Shown here piece by piece: positions 47,056 to 58,867 of a DNA stretch of 64,000 nt. The notes below the pieces were generated by a model, which saw only the letters and a program-made list of their open reading frames with translations, ran no database searches and was not told the origin of the DNA. The position numbers were made by a program, and so were the translations under genes. This DNA is from Patiria miniata (Eukaryota > Echinodermata > Asteroidea > Valvatida > Asterinidae). Every line of letters begins with the position of its first letter. The first letter of the stretch is position 1. The stretch spans positions 29,005,334 to 29,069,333 of the forward strand of contig NW_024037074.1 in NCBI RefSeq assembly GCF_015706575.1, given 5' to 3'.

Positions 47056-50000
47056 GTGAGTGTTTGAAACAATCTTTGACGACTATTCTTCCAAATTTGG
47101 GATTGATCTTTTTGATTTATGATTTTGACCCAAAAATGTGCTTATAGCCAAAACAGTGCGCTATAAATATTTCCGACCATGATGATCCCGTTTCCATACG
47201 GTTACTCGATAACTTATCCCTAGGTGCTTGAATAATCCCCACATATTATAATGTATATAATATAGCTGAATTAACTCTTAGTCTGAACAGTTGCTGCAGA
47301 TTCATACCAATATTTTGTGAGGCCAAAGTTTCGGGCAATAAAAGCTAAGAACAAATAATCAGAAATTTTATTTTATTTGTTCTGAATGAGGAATTCCTGT
47401 ATGACAATATTATCGCTGCTTCTTCCATGGTGCACTCTCAACAAACAATTGTCCAAAATTCTGACTGATTTCTCTAGCTCTTGAAAATTCACTTGAATTG
47501 TTGTTGCTACCGATAGCACACTATAAATCTATGAAAGTTTTATAGTTTTTATTGCCATTCAGGTTCGCCAGATTTCTAGTCATACCTGGTAGGAAGTTTT
47601 CAATAGCGTATTACATGAAATTGCATATTGTTCACGCACTTACACAATATTTCAGATGATGAATTAAAACTTTGTTGGTTAAAAGAAAGAAACATTGCGA
47701 GAGCTCGACACTTGACCCATAATATCGGTATGACCATTCACCCCCTTTATTTTCTTGCTAGTTTTCCCTGTTAATTGTATCAAACATAAAATGCCGATGC
47801 GATGCGCTCACCTTTTTTCCGGCAATCACTCTAACTAATTCAGGAATAAAAGTTATGCGGAAGTTGGCCACGGAAGAACGTATAAAGGAAATCGGGACAT
47901 CTCAAACATCCTGTCCTATGTTGTGTTATTTAAAATTGGGATAATCTCATTACCCTCTGTGCTTTGTTTTTAAACTGTGTCATTCCACTAGTTCACAGTG
48001 CGCCATTCCGGTTTGATCACTATACACGTATAGGCCTGAGCGTTACTTTTCAGCATTGCGTGATAAAGGTGTCACTGGTCAGAATAGACTAGAGGGCGCA
48101 CATACGAACGGACCGGACCATGATCACACTTTATTCAAGTTCAAATTGCTTTATGTAGCTGGATTCATTTCTAGGAATCATGTAAATATTTGATGTTTGT
48201 ACAAATTATTCGGGCCGTCTGCTTTGCTGTCCGACTTCAACGTTTGAAGCACCAGCTTTCAGATGCATTCAGCCATGTTTACATTCAGGGTTCCACTGAG
48301 AATGTCACGTAGATCTTGTTAAATATCTTTTTGAAAAAAGCAATATTTTCAGTGTTTAAGGTTTCCAATAATGGAACAGATTTTCTTAAACCCTAAAGAT
48401 TTTCCTAGACACATTCATGGTTGACAAGCAGATGGGGGCTGATGCTAACAGCCAAACAGGTGCGCTGATTTCCCACCACCGTGGAAACATTTTTTTTTGT
48501 AACGACTGTAACTTAACTGCGGTGGTCCACCTGTCATATTTCCGCCACTATACTTCACTGGTATGAGATCGGTTTTCCATATCAATGCAGAAAATAACTC
48601 AATAACTCATTTTTAAAAGCCAGCAATCTGCTCACGTGTTGATGAAATCTTTCGTGATAAAATTCAAGAACATTACATCAAGTGAGTAGTTCTTATTGTA
48701 CATTTTCTCTCAATTTAGCGTTACAATAGCATAGTATTTTGGCGGAAGACTGTGTTTGTTTATGCACCGATAACGTTTCGGTCACCATTTTAACCCTAAA
48801 GGGGCCGGGTTATTTTGACCATCTCTTAGCCGGGGGGGGGGGCGGATTCCGCCCCCCCTAAGATCTCGGCCATCGAGTGACGAAACATTTTGAAACTCGG
48901 CACATGCATAGAGCAACACTTCCTAAACATACCCAAGAAATTTCATGACTATAGGTCAAAGGGTTTTGGAATTATGGCTAATTAATTATTCATATGTACG
49001 AATGGCAATTCTGCTCTGTGTACACGACGTATATGAACAAAATAAGTTTTCACGGCGCGTAGCGCCGGAAAATTTTTCGCTACGCGGCAACCCGTGGTCC
49101 GATTTTTATGGTTTTGGTATCAAAAGATGCGCAAAGCTCGAGGCTAAAAAGTCATAACAGCTCGGGTCGCGAACATTTTTTTTTAAAAGCTATCATGGAA
49201 AATGTTGAGGGGGGCGGATTCCGCCCCCCCCGCCCCTTTAGGGTTAAACAGGAAACGTCATTCGATTCAAAACAAAGGTGCGAAAGTGATATTTAAAGAA
49301 GTGAGGGATCCCCCTCCCCTACAACCACCGTCAAACCGTGACAAATGGCCAATCGCTGCTTAGAAATTCTGTTTGAAGCATCATTAATGTAGGATTTCCG
49401 GGTGAATTCGTTAAATTCAAATTTAATCGTGTGCTTTCAAATACGAATGCTAATTCCTAAATCACTTAAAGTCATTCTCAGACATGCAATTTTGTATATG
49501 AAGACTGTCAATTTAGATGTTGCATCTTTCTTTTTAGAAAGGCAGATTACTCATCATATCGTCACCGGGTTCTCCGGAAAAAAAAAAGTTTCATTTTTGT
49601 GTATGCCTACATCGAATTTACAAACTAAAAAAAAATACAAAATACAAAATAAAAACTAAAAGAAATAAAATAAAGATACAGATAGCAGAGATTGAAGACT
49701 GCATTAACCGTCAATCGTATTGGCGAAAAGAAATTTGATTGATTATCAGTATTTTTTTTTCCATTATCTTTTTATTTCCACATACTGATTACAAAAACTA
49801 ACTGGTCAACATAAAAAAGATCTGTCTTTTTTTCGTGAGAGGCCGATTTTTGGGCGAGTGCTAAAAAGTTCATTCTTTCTGTCACTTAATAGACACTTAA
49901 TATTTAACTGTTAAGTTCTGATATGCACGTTTCCTGTTTCCTTCCCTGACATTTTAAATTTTCTTTGTACATTCCTTAATACAATTTTTTCAAAACCTCA

Positions 50001-50849
50001 TGTCATTTTTTACCTTGTTTTCACACTGCCACATAATATCTTCAAGAGAAAGGGTGAGGGTGGAAGGGCTCTGTCAATTGAAATTTGCCTTTTTTGATAA
50101 ATTTTCGGTCACTGCTGGGGGAAGCGCCTCTTTGCACCCCTGGATTCGCCACTGATCTTGCTAAACTGCCGGATTGTATTAAACATCTTCTACTTTGGTA
50201 CACGTATGCATGAAAGTGAATTCCCGAGCAGGACTGAAATCAAAAGCACAATAAATTCAATGCAAATACCTGAAATGCCTACTATTTTACGCGTAAAGAA
50301 AAGATACCCTTAAATATTTTGATCGTTCGCTAAATTCAATTGGGTTTGAAAATGCTTGCGCATTTATATTCGAATTTGAAAGAAAGTGTTCGAATATTGA
50401 AAAGGCAAGTTGTGAAATTAGACGGGGAAAAAGCTATTGGAATGAAGAATTTGCTGTTTTAAAAACTCGCATTATGCTTTCAAAACTCTTCAATCACTTG
50501 ATAGTGCCTAAAAAATGCATACATTTGGGGGAGGAAGGACGTTTAATAATTTTAATGAATGTGTTTGAATAAATTGAATGGTGATTTCAGGCAGCATTTA
50601 TAGTTTCCCGAGAAATTTCACATAGCCACATTAAAACATGCTGTTTTTCTGGAGGTATTCGGCAAGGAAAATACTGGTCAAATAATAATTTGTCCATTAT
50701 TTACAAGTGTGTAATTGTTCCTGTTTTCGAATGGTGATTTATAAAAATGAAAAAAAAACTCACAATATAATTCAAACCAATAATAACATTATTTCATTCC
50801 TTACTCAAGTATAAACGTTAATGGTTTTCTTTGTTCGTTTTTTTTTCAG
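47056..50849. other. Intron 1 of gene D, no gene seen
   Basis: Colinear with unit A intron 1 but without the 4.5-kb insertion, so it shows the unoccupied arrangement near 50490. Contains the TTAA-type MITE and the GC-rich repeat at 50108-50160. Confidence 0.6.
48794..49243. mobile_element. TTAA-type MITE, unit D
   Basis: Flanked by TTAA on both sides (48790-48793 and 49244-49247). The ends read CCCTAAAGGGGC and GCCCCTTTAGGG, and long G and C runs just inside them can pair. Units A and C lack it at this position (A 2718-2730). The interior matches 16410-16813 in reverse. No protein. Likely mobilised by a piggyBac- or Kolobok-type transposase elsewhere. Confidence 0.82.
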
Positions 50850-50917
50850 CCTACACTGAACTCCTTGTGATCTCTTCTTGGACCTGATCTTTAAGTCTTC
50901 AAGAGCAAACCATCGAG
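50850..50917 (+). other. Candidate noncoding exon 2 of C1q gene D
   Basis: Preceded by a T10CAG acceptor, followed by GAG|GTCGGT, 68 nt. This is the clearest acceptor of the four copies. Confidence 0.58.
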
Positions 50918-51260
50918 GTCGGTGTGATGATGTTTAATTGATTCTATCATGACCGTGGAAAGGGCGTGCCGTCCCCATAGAAAAATAATGTAATTCGGTC
51001 TCCTTTCCAAACTTTTATCGGCGGGTAAAACAATAATACTAACAAGTGTGGATTGCCCTTAGTTGCCATGGCAACAGATTTAAATAGAACCCATCTTTTT
51101 ATTTACATGTTATCCCCTTGCTCTCGGATAGGCCACTCCCATATCACGCCGACACATTCTCTGAATAATGATTCCTCCAAATTATGTCTCGTATACAAAT
51201 TCTTCAGTTCATGTAGTGATTTTGTTTGTAATTTTAGGCCCCGTATTGTTTTCCTTTCAG

Positions 51261-52097
51261 ATGAAGATCTGCGTGGCCACCATTCTGTCAATCGCCCTCC
51301 TTCTGGGTAACTCTGTCAAGCTCCGAGCTTCCGTTACTGGGCCGGTTCCCTCGGATGGCGATGGTCCTGCGTCTCAGGAGTGTCAGCAGTGCTGCCAGGG
51401 ACCTGCCGCAATACCCGGCATACCAGGTCTGCCTGGCCCAGTAGGACCGATGGGGCCGTACGGTCAGCCGGGGTCAAAGGGCGATGCAGGTCACCAAGGT
51501 GAGATTGGCCCTATTGGACCTATGGGTGAGCGAGGAGCACCTGGGAACACTGGGTCTAAAGGTGATGACGTGATTGGTCTGCCCGGCAAGATAGGTCCGA
51601 AAGGGCTACCTGGTTTTGTTGGAGGAACTGGAGAAACTGGTGTCAAAGGTCAGAAGGGTGAGCCAGGGGAGACACCAGACGACTCCAACCAGCGGGTGGC
51701 ATTCACCGTGGTGAGGACGAGCAGCTCGGATGAATCTACAAGTGTCGACACCCGTTTGCCCTTCCAGCAGACCGAGACGCTTCTGCCGGGTACCACCTTC
51801 GATCTCGAGACCGGCACGTTCACCTGTAGTGTGCCGGGTACCTACGTATTTACGTTTTCTGTTCTTAAGAATAGCAACAGCGGTAGCTTTCACATCCATC
51901 TTGTTAAAAACGACCACAAGGTGATTTCCACCTATGGTCAATCAAATCAACGAGGTCAGTTGTCTGGAAGCGCGGTGCTGGTTCTGCAGCGTGGAGATAT
52001 GGTGCATGTTACCATGTACGGTAGGGCGTATGGTGAACCCACCCATCACTACACCTCATTCAGTGGGTTCCTCCTTTACCCGGAGTCAATTAATTAA
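51261..52097 (+). CDS. Secreted collagen-like C1q-domain protein D
   Basis: A 278-residue protein in one exon. The ATG directly follows TTTCCTTTCAG; the open frame upstream to 51168 is intron. Signal peptide at 1-23, cysteine cluster ECQQCC at 40-45, collagen stem from about 52 to 137, C1q head from about 146 to 274. At the natural break in the collagen repeat it has GDDVIG where A and C have GDDGIG, so the break is longer here. Against copy A I count about 6 changes in the first 138 residues and about 22 in the last 140. The head keeps the strand motifs FTCSVPGTYVFTFSV and HYTSFSGFLLY. AATAAA follows the stop at 52100. Probable soluble recognition protein; the ligand cannot be read from sequence. 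Confidence 0.93.
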   Translation: MKICVATILSIALLLGNSVKLRASVTGPVPSDGDGPASQECQQCCQGPAAIPGIPGLPGPVGPMGPYGQPGSKGDAGHQGEIGPIGPMGERGAPGNTGSKGDDVIGLPGKIGPKGLPGFVGGTGETGVKGQKGEPGETPDDSNQRVAFTVVRTSSSDESTSVDTRLPFQQTETLLPGTTFDLETGTFTCSVPGTYVFTFSVLKNSNSGSFHIHLVKNDHKVISTYGQSNQRGQLSGSAVLVLQRGDMVHVTMYGRAYGEPTHHYTSFSGFLLYPESIN

Positions 52098-52099
52098 TT

Positions 52100-52105
52100 A
52101 ATAAA
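52100..52105 (+). terminator. Candidate poly(A) signal AATAAA, gene D
   Basis: Canonical hexamer 2 bases after the stop codon; others lie further on in the AT-rich flank (e.g. near 52225). Use is unproven. Confidence 0.3.
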
Positions 52106-52489
52106 TAATCACCACGGATAATTATACAGGAGCAGTGCTTCCCCGCAACAAAATGTTTGGTTTTTTTATTTTGCCGAAACAATAACCAATGATTTAACAG
52201 AAATTATGTTCAATTTAATAATAATAAACAAAATGTCTCCTATGGGTACCATTAACAGGTATGATAAAAATGATTAATTTTAAATACACGTTTAGCATTG
52301 ATATATCAAAACGGTTTACAAAACATCAACACTACTTTTTTTAAATCATTGAAAATAAGATAAAAATAAAACTCTCATTTTAAGAAGAAAATATTTTAAG
52401 CCGTGATTGAAAAATTCCAAATTCATAAATATTTCTCAATAAAGCTTAAAGTCTGTTCCCCAGCTGTATACATGGTAAAAGCACAATCC

Positions 52490-52700
52490 CTGTATGCCTT
52501 GGTAGGCTTCGGACAAACTTTAGGGTGGCTGAACCTATCCCCGTCGCAGCTTTTAGTGCGAATGTTAAACTCATGAACAGATCTCAACTCGACGGATAAG
52601 TCTGAAAACTAACAAAAGATCTTGAATTCAACCCTTACAGTATTTATAACTGGGAGCCAATGTAGTTCCTTAAGTATGGATGCATGTCCGCTTAACGATC
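52490..52700 (-). pseudogene. Non-LTR retrotransposon RT relic, best preserved copy
   Basis: The minus strand reads ASILKELHWLPV followed by VRVEFKIF, the recognisable C-terminal RT motif of animal non-LTR elements, then a stop. It is equivalent to 26035-26275 and 37965-38190. Its place behind each C1q gene shows it was in the ancestral unit. Confidence 0.7.
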
Positions 52701-54160
52701 TATCCTTCTTGGGATAACCAGTCGGACAGCAGCATTCTAAATATGTTGTCATTTCTTAAGCTGGTAATCATATGAACCAATTAATAAGAAATAATCTGTT
52801 CCTATAATCTAATCGGGAATTTAGATGCATGGTTGAATAAATAATGTATTAGTTTACATTCGCACCGCACAGTTCCGTATAGGCAATAAATTTACAATTT
52901 TGAGTGCTCGTTATAATTTGCTTTTCGTAGAAAAGTTTTGAGAGATATTAAACAAGTATGCATAAAAACATTGTTGACAACAATTATATTTGTATCCACT
53001 GTGGAATGAAATATTGTTAATAAAGTGTTAATAAAAATGTGAACAAATAAAATATTTCAGAAATAATGTTATTTGTTCACTTTTGTTATGTTAACATGCA
53101 TAATAAGTAATGACGATTGTAAAACCTACATATTTCTGCAACGGTTGGGTTATTCTTAGGTGGTTGGAGACTCGCCCCGATATCATTAATTCTTTGTTTC
53201 TTGTTAGAAAAAATGTATGAATTTCAATTGCACCATAAAATCGAATTTATTTTATAAAAAAGTTGGTAAATGGGTGACGTTACGTATCTTTTACTTATTA
53301 TGAACCACGGCCTGTATTAAAGTGTATCCCTATGTGATATAAAATTCGTTATTTTGAAAAATCGTTTGTAAATTTTTTTTTTTTAATTAGAGTTTAGTTC
53401 AAACTCAACAAGTTTTGAGTTTGAACTTTGGTATTTTTGGTATGTTCATAGACTTTTTTGAGTGGATCAATATTTGATTTCACTTTGTAGAGTTATTTGG
53501 CTATTTTCGACTCTGCTTTTTGGATGTTTGTGCACCCACTTTTTTTCAATTTTGTTTTACAGATTTTAACAGATGTTTGAAAAGTTTTTAAAAAGTAGGT
53601 TGCGAGGTTGTGTCTTTGTGTGTCTCACTGTTGTCCATTTTGTCCTTTGTCACTGTCTCTGTTTTTCTTGGTCATGTCAACTTGTCTGTCGATAGGTTAG
53701 GGTAAAAAAGCGTGACGCTTCACCTTATACCTAAATGTTGTCGTAAATTTGTTCTAGTATTGATCCATGTACATTATTATACACAATTACATAACTCCTT
53801 GCATTTCGCTCTGTATAATATGTTTACACGGCATTGTAACATTTTATTGTGTGGAAATGGCAACATTGAAATAAATGTTTCTACTACTAAGTATGAGAAA
53901 CAGCGATTCCTTTATGTTTTCGTGTTTGCAATGTTCACAAAATAACAGCTTTATAAACAGCTCAAATTTGCATTGCATTTAAGCATTTTTGCTCTGATTT
54001 TTTAAAGACCTCTTTGATAATTTGACATCAGCAGCATTTGAAAAAATGCAACAATATCAACGTGTGCCTCCTGAAAGTAGTAAACATATTTAGATGAACA
54101 ATGTTGAACCTAAAATGGCAAAGAATGTAGAATTGTGTGTCTTGAACTGGTTTGTTTTAA
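52700..54160. other. 3' flank of gene D, no gene seen
   Basis: Strongly AT-rich. A 77-codon open frame (53712-53945) has no domain. This ~1.5 kb is absent from unit A, where the sequence jumps at about 10340. Confidence 0.5.
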
Positions 54161-54837
54161 TACAGGGTGAATCAAAAACAAAAAAAGTTGAACCCAAATC
54201 CCCGAAAATATATTTAATATTTACAAAATGTTGTAGCACCAAACATAGTAATGATTTGAAAGCCAATTTCATAAGCTATTTTTAGATGAAAACATTACTG
54301 CAATTGTTCAATCCACTCAAGGAATATCACCATGTAAAAGCAATTTCGTCAAAAAAACAAGCAGTTTATTGTGTATTCTGACTGTTTGGAACAACCAAGA
54401 AAATGACAGAGAATACTTGCTTCAAAACTGTCAACAGCTGTAGTACACAATATCTTTATTAACAGCCCTGGTTAGGCAAACAATATGATTCATAAAATCC
54501 ACTTTTTTTTAAAGACGGGCTTTCAAGAGGACTTTGTTGAATATTTTTAACTTAGAAACTGAGGTTTTATTCCGGGTGATGTTTCAAGACAATTATCGTG
54601 ACGACGATTCTTGAAATATCATGTTTAGACGGAAGAAGTTTTAGAGTCATTTCCATTGTGTTTAAATGGTGATATTGTTTGAACAGATTGAGCAATTTAA
54701 GTATGTTCATCATCAACAAGTAGCTCATGAAATTGGCTTTCCGGTCATTATTATGTTTGGTGCCACATATTTTTTTTAAAATATGAATTATAATTTTTGG
54801 GGTTTGGGTACCGCTTTTTTTTTTTATACACCCCGTA
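54161..54837. mobile_element. Mariner-like MITE (unit D copy)
   Basis: Begins TACAGGGTGAATCAAAAAC and ends with CACCCCGTA, with inverted subterminal arms. Counterpart of 10511-11200 with the same flanks, so one ancestral insertion. Confidence 0.7.
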
Positions 54838-56765
54838 CAACCGTAGCTTTGGTATGTTGATCGATGGAGCTACATCGTTTTCGAATATATATTAGTTGGG
54901 TCCAAAACATAAGTTCCGTGACCATTCTCTGGCTAGGATGGTTTGACGATGGATTTGACTTCTATGGACCATTTATAAAGAAATTAGCGCCCCGGTCCCT
55001 CCCAAAAATCCCGGCATTTTTCGCTTGGGGGCCAAATCCAAGATGGCCGCCGGCGCCATCTTGTAAAATTAACTTTTGAGCCAGAGCACCTAGAAGTCGA
55101 CCATGCGGATTCTGATTCCGACATCAGTTTGACGATATAACGTCATTTTGACCCAGAAATCCAAGATGACCCCCATTCGATAGAGCAAAAACATAAATTT
55201 CAAACGGGAGCACCTAGAATCATGAATGAACACATTATTTTGGCAAAATCGTTGCGCTGATGCAATTGAAGAAGGTCCTGGACCCATCCAGCATAAACGG
55301 AGCGAGAACCCCACAGCCAGACATGATGGTTAATGGTTCTTAAAGAGTGAAGTCCGAATGGGATCGAGGGCCATATCAGCTGGTTTTAAACATGATTAGC
55401 ACAATGAAGTTCTGTCTTGTTTTAACAAAGCACACTTCGTTTTCAGGTTTTGTCCCCACTGACTACGACAATCATCATAATCATCATCACTGCACATTAT
55501 GTTGGCACCAAATTATTTGCTTTTTATATATTTTATATCACAAACACTTCTGCTACTTCTTAATGTTATTGTTTCGTCGGATTGGTACGCGCACTGTAAT
55601 GATGCTGTGGTTTCCCTGGTTTGTGATGTGAATTGAGAACATAGCTTACGACAATGTCCACCGTTCCATGTGTCCTCCAGTGTGGTAGGCTTTGCGACAA
55701 GGCCACCGATCCCATTACCTCAATTGAGATGTGGGAAAATCAAGAAAAAGGCCCTGTAATGGAGCGGTCAGAACAAGTTTTGAGATATCCACAAAACTGT
55801 CATTTGCAATAAATGTCCTGTCTGACAGTGTGTCTGTGATACATTCAGGTTGACCTTTTGAAATGCCAAGAAACTAGACAAGAAACTCGAAACATACCTA
55901 CAAAAAAGAGAGAAAGAGAGGTTGACGCATGCCAATCTCAGTCTTTGTCTATGTCTGTTGTCTAGTTCTGTTGCCCAGCTGCGGCTTCAGCTGCCGAGGA
56001 GCTGCAATCGAGTCGGGGGGGGGGGGCAATGCATCATAAAATAAAATGTTAATGGAGCTGTAACATGGATTAAGCAAAGCACCCAGAATCAAAGCCAATC
56101 CTGATTTCGTATGATCACGCATGGCCAGTTTTCAAGAGACACACATTGGCCATGGAAGATCAGAGCCTGCAAGACAAAATCGACTGTCTGATCGATCCTG
56201 CATTTGATCAGCCCTGCGTGCTTGAGATCAGATATCACCCTCAAATGCTGGTTGAAATTATGTATGCAGCTATCAGAAAAATAAGTGAAGATGATCTTCT
56301 TTGACCACATCAGAACAGTTATCTTTGAGGAACATAAGCTAAGGGCACTTTAGAGCCTCCTCAGAGATGACAGGATAAACCTTCTCTGTGCGTATGGCTT
56401 CCCAACATCCACGGTCAAGTCACCCTATTCATGCGAGGGCAAGATTGCCTTCCACTCCCATCCTCGAAGGAGACAGAGCGACCCAGACTGTGACGCGTCT
56501 GTGGGGGGGGGGGGGGGGAGGGTGGTTCTTATGTCGAAGCAGCACTGTCCTCCATCGGTGTCAGCATAGCAGATAGCAACTGGTGCACAATGTGGCTTAT
56601 TGGCTTAGGAATGAATTATCAAACTGGTTCCGTAGGCACTGATGGTCAAGGAGCTAGAGCAGGAGGAGAAGGAGTTCTGCTTGCAATCTGCTTTGCGTTG
56701 GAAGAGGGGGTAGATCTGTCCCCGAGCACTCCCCCTCTCACCTCTCTCATCACACAGTCATAAAG

Positions 56766-56900
56766 CGACCAATCACATTTGCCAGAAATGCTACCGTCAC
56801 CCTTCTCGGGATGACTTACAGCAAGGAGCTTATTGACTCTTACTACAAGCTGGGCATGGGGATCAGCTTCCTAAATGTGCTTCTCCTGCGTTACCTTTAG
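56766..56900 (+). pseudogene. Coding remnant in the foldback loop
   Basis: A 44-residue open stretch with no start codon, ending in TAG. It contains VTLLGMTYSKELID and YYKLGMGISF. The pattern of a conserved L..T.SKELI segment followed by a LG..ISF segment reminds me of a repeated, uncharacterised ORF seen in many marine invertebrate genomes, but I cannot confirm that. Neighbouring frames within 56.35-57.1 kb look like decayed coding DNA too, with several stops and G-run interruptions. Confidence 0.35.
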
Positions 56901-57389
56901 ACCTTGCATGACCTGGAGCGGTGCTCGGTCTCTCCTGAGAGCGCTGCAGGAGAACCAAGCATCAGTGAATGGCAAACTGATGCAGCCGAGCAAACTATTC
57001 GGTGCCATGATGGCTTGAATATGGAGCAGGGGAAGCGCAAGGCTTACACTGACTGCCCAACAAGTCAGTTGTGAATCATGTCAAAGACAAGCTGTCTTAA
57101 TCATCGGCACTAAGCGCATGGCTCTGTACGTTGCATGATTAGGGTGGATGGGCGGCTCACAACGCCGTGTGGTCCTTAATGACGTACCTGCTTTCATCTC
57201 AACCGCCTCATCTTACTATGCTGACACCGATATAGGACAGAGCTGCTTCTAGACCCCCCCCCCCCCCCGACGTGTCATGGATAAGATCACTCTGGTTCCT
57301 CCGAGGGTTGGAGCGGAAGCCGATCTTGCCCTCAAACTCCCGGGTTAGGATATCTTTTATATAGGATGACTTGACCCTTGATGTTGGGA

Positions 57390-57410
57390 TTAGGGTTAGG
57401 GTTAGGGTTA
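57390..57410 (+). repeat. Short interstitial telomere-like run (TTAGGG)3
   Basis: Three perfect TTAGGG copies plus TTA, in the loop of the foldback element near the start of its right arm. TTAGGG is the telomere repeat of deuterostomes; at this length it may be chance or a repair scar. Confidence 0.8.
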
Positions 57411-58867
57411 CTGTTCTTATATAACCAAAGAAGATGGTCTGAACCTTATAGAGAGTTACATTGGGCATGCGTGGGAATTTGTCATATTCACTTATTTTCT
57501 GATAGCTACGCATTATTTCAAACGACATTTGAGGTGATATCTGATTTCAAGCGCATAGGGCTGATAAGCTGCAGGATCGATCAGACAGTTGATTCTGTCT
57601 TGCAGGCTTTGATCTTCCAAGGCCACTCTGTCTCTTGAAAGCGGGCGTGATCGTAAGAAATCAGGATTGGCTTTGATTCTGGGTGCTTTGCTGAATCTGT
57701 CTTACAGCACCATTAACACTTTGTTTTACGATGTATTGCCCCCAAACTCGATTGCAGCTCCTTGACAGCTGAGGCCGCAGCTGGGCAACAGAATTGGACA
57801 ACAGACATAGACAAAGACTGAGATTGGCATTCATCAACCTCTGGTTTTTCTTGTCTTTTGTTGGCCTGTTCAAGTTTCTTGGTATTTCATAAGGTCAAGC
57901 TACATGCATCACGGACACATATATTGTCCGACAGGGCTTTTATCCGAATTGTCAGTTGCGTGGACATCTCCAAACTTGTCCAGACCGCTCCATTACAGGG
58001 TCTTTTTCTTGGGATTTTCCAACCTCTCATTTGAGGCCATAGAATCGGTGGCCTTGTCGCAAAGTCTACCACACTGGAGGGCACATGGAACGATGGACAT
58101 TGTCGTAAGATACATGCATGTTCCCAATTCATCTCAAACCACCGAAACCACAGCATCATTGCAGTACGTGTACCAATTCCAGGAAATGTATAACAGTAAG
58201 AAATATCGGAAGTGTTTTGTGATATAAAATATATAAAAAGAGAATAATTTGGTGCCAACATATATGTAGTGATTATGATGATGATGATGATTATGATGAT
58301 TGCCGTAGCCTCATTAGGGACACAACCTAAAAAAAGGAAGTGTACTTTGTTAAAACAACTCAGAACGTCGTTGTGCTAAACAAGTTTATACAAAATCCAA
58401 CCGATATGGCCCTCGATCCCATTAGGACCTTGCATCTTATGTTGGATGGGTCCAGGACCTTCTTAAATTGCATCAGCGCAATGGTTTTGCCAAAATAATG
58501 TGTTCATTCCTGATCCTTGGTGCTCCCGTTCAAAAGTTATGTTTTTGCTCTATCGAATGGGGGTTATCTTGGATTTCTGGGTCAAAATGATGCCATAGCG
58601 TCAAATTGATGTCAGAATCGGAATCCTCATGGTCGACTTACCTGAAAAAAGTGTCTTCATACATGATTCTAGGTGCTCTGGTTCAAAAGTTAATTTTTCA
58701 AGATGGCGCCGGCGGCCATCTTGGATTTGGCCCCCTTGCGAAAAATGCCGGGATTTTTGGGAGGGACCGGGTGGCTGATTTCTTTATAAATGGTCCATTC
58801 AAGTCAAATCCATCGTCAACCCATCCTAGCCAGAGAATGGTCACGGAACTTATGTTTTGGACCCTAC

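Larger units (their letters stand above)
54895..58867. mobile_element. 3.97-kb inverted-repeat (foldback) element with 5-bp target duplication
   Basis: Starts GTTGGGTCCAAAACATAAG and ends CTTATGTTTTGGACCCTAC. TATTA flanks both sides (54890-54894, 58868-58872), and unit A near 11250 has the empty site with one TATTA. The inverted arms are unusually long: about 54895-56315 and 57430-58867, roughly 1.4 kb each, diverged by scattered small changes. They leave a loop of ~1.1 kb. The loop holds a broken coding remnant, poly-G/C tracts and a short telomere-like run. No known transposase is recognisable, so the superfamily is open. Confidence 0.85.

Noticed and set aside
57887..58261. 124-codon antisense frame in the right arm of the foldback element
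   Set aside because: The inverted left arm does not keep this frame open, and no domain is visible.
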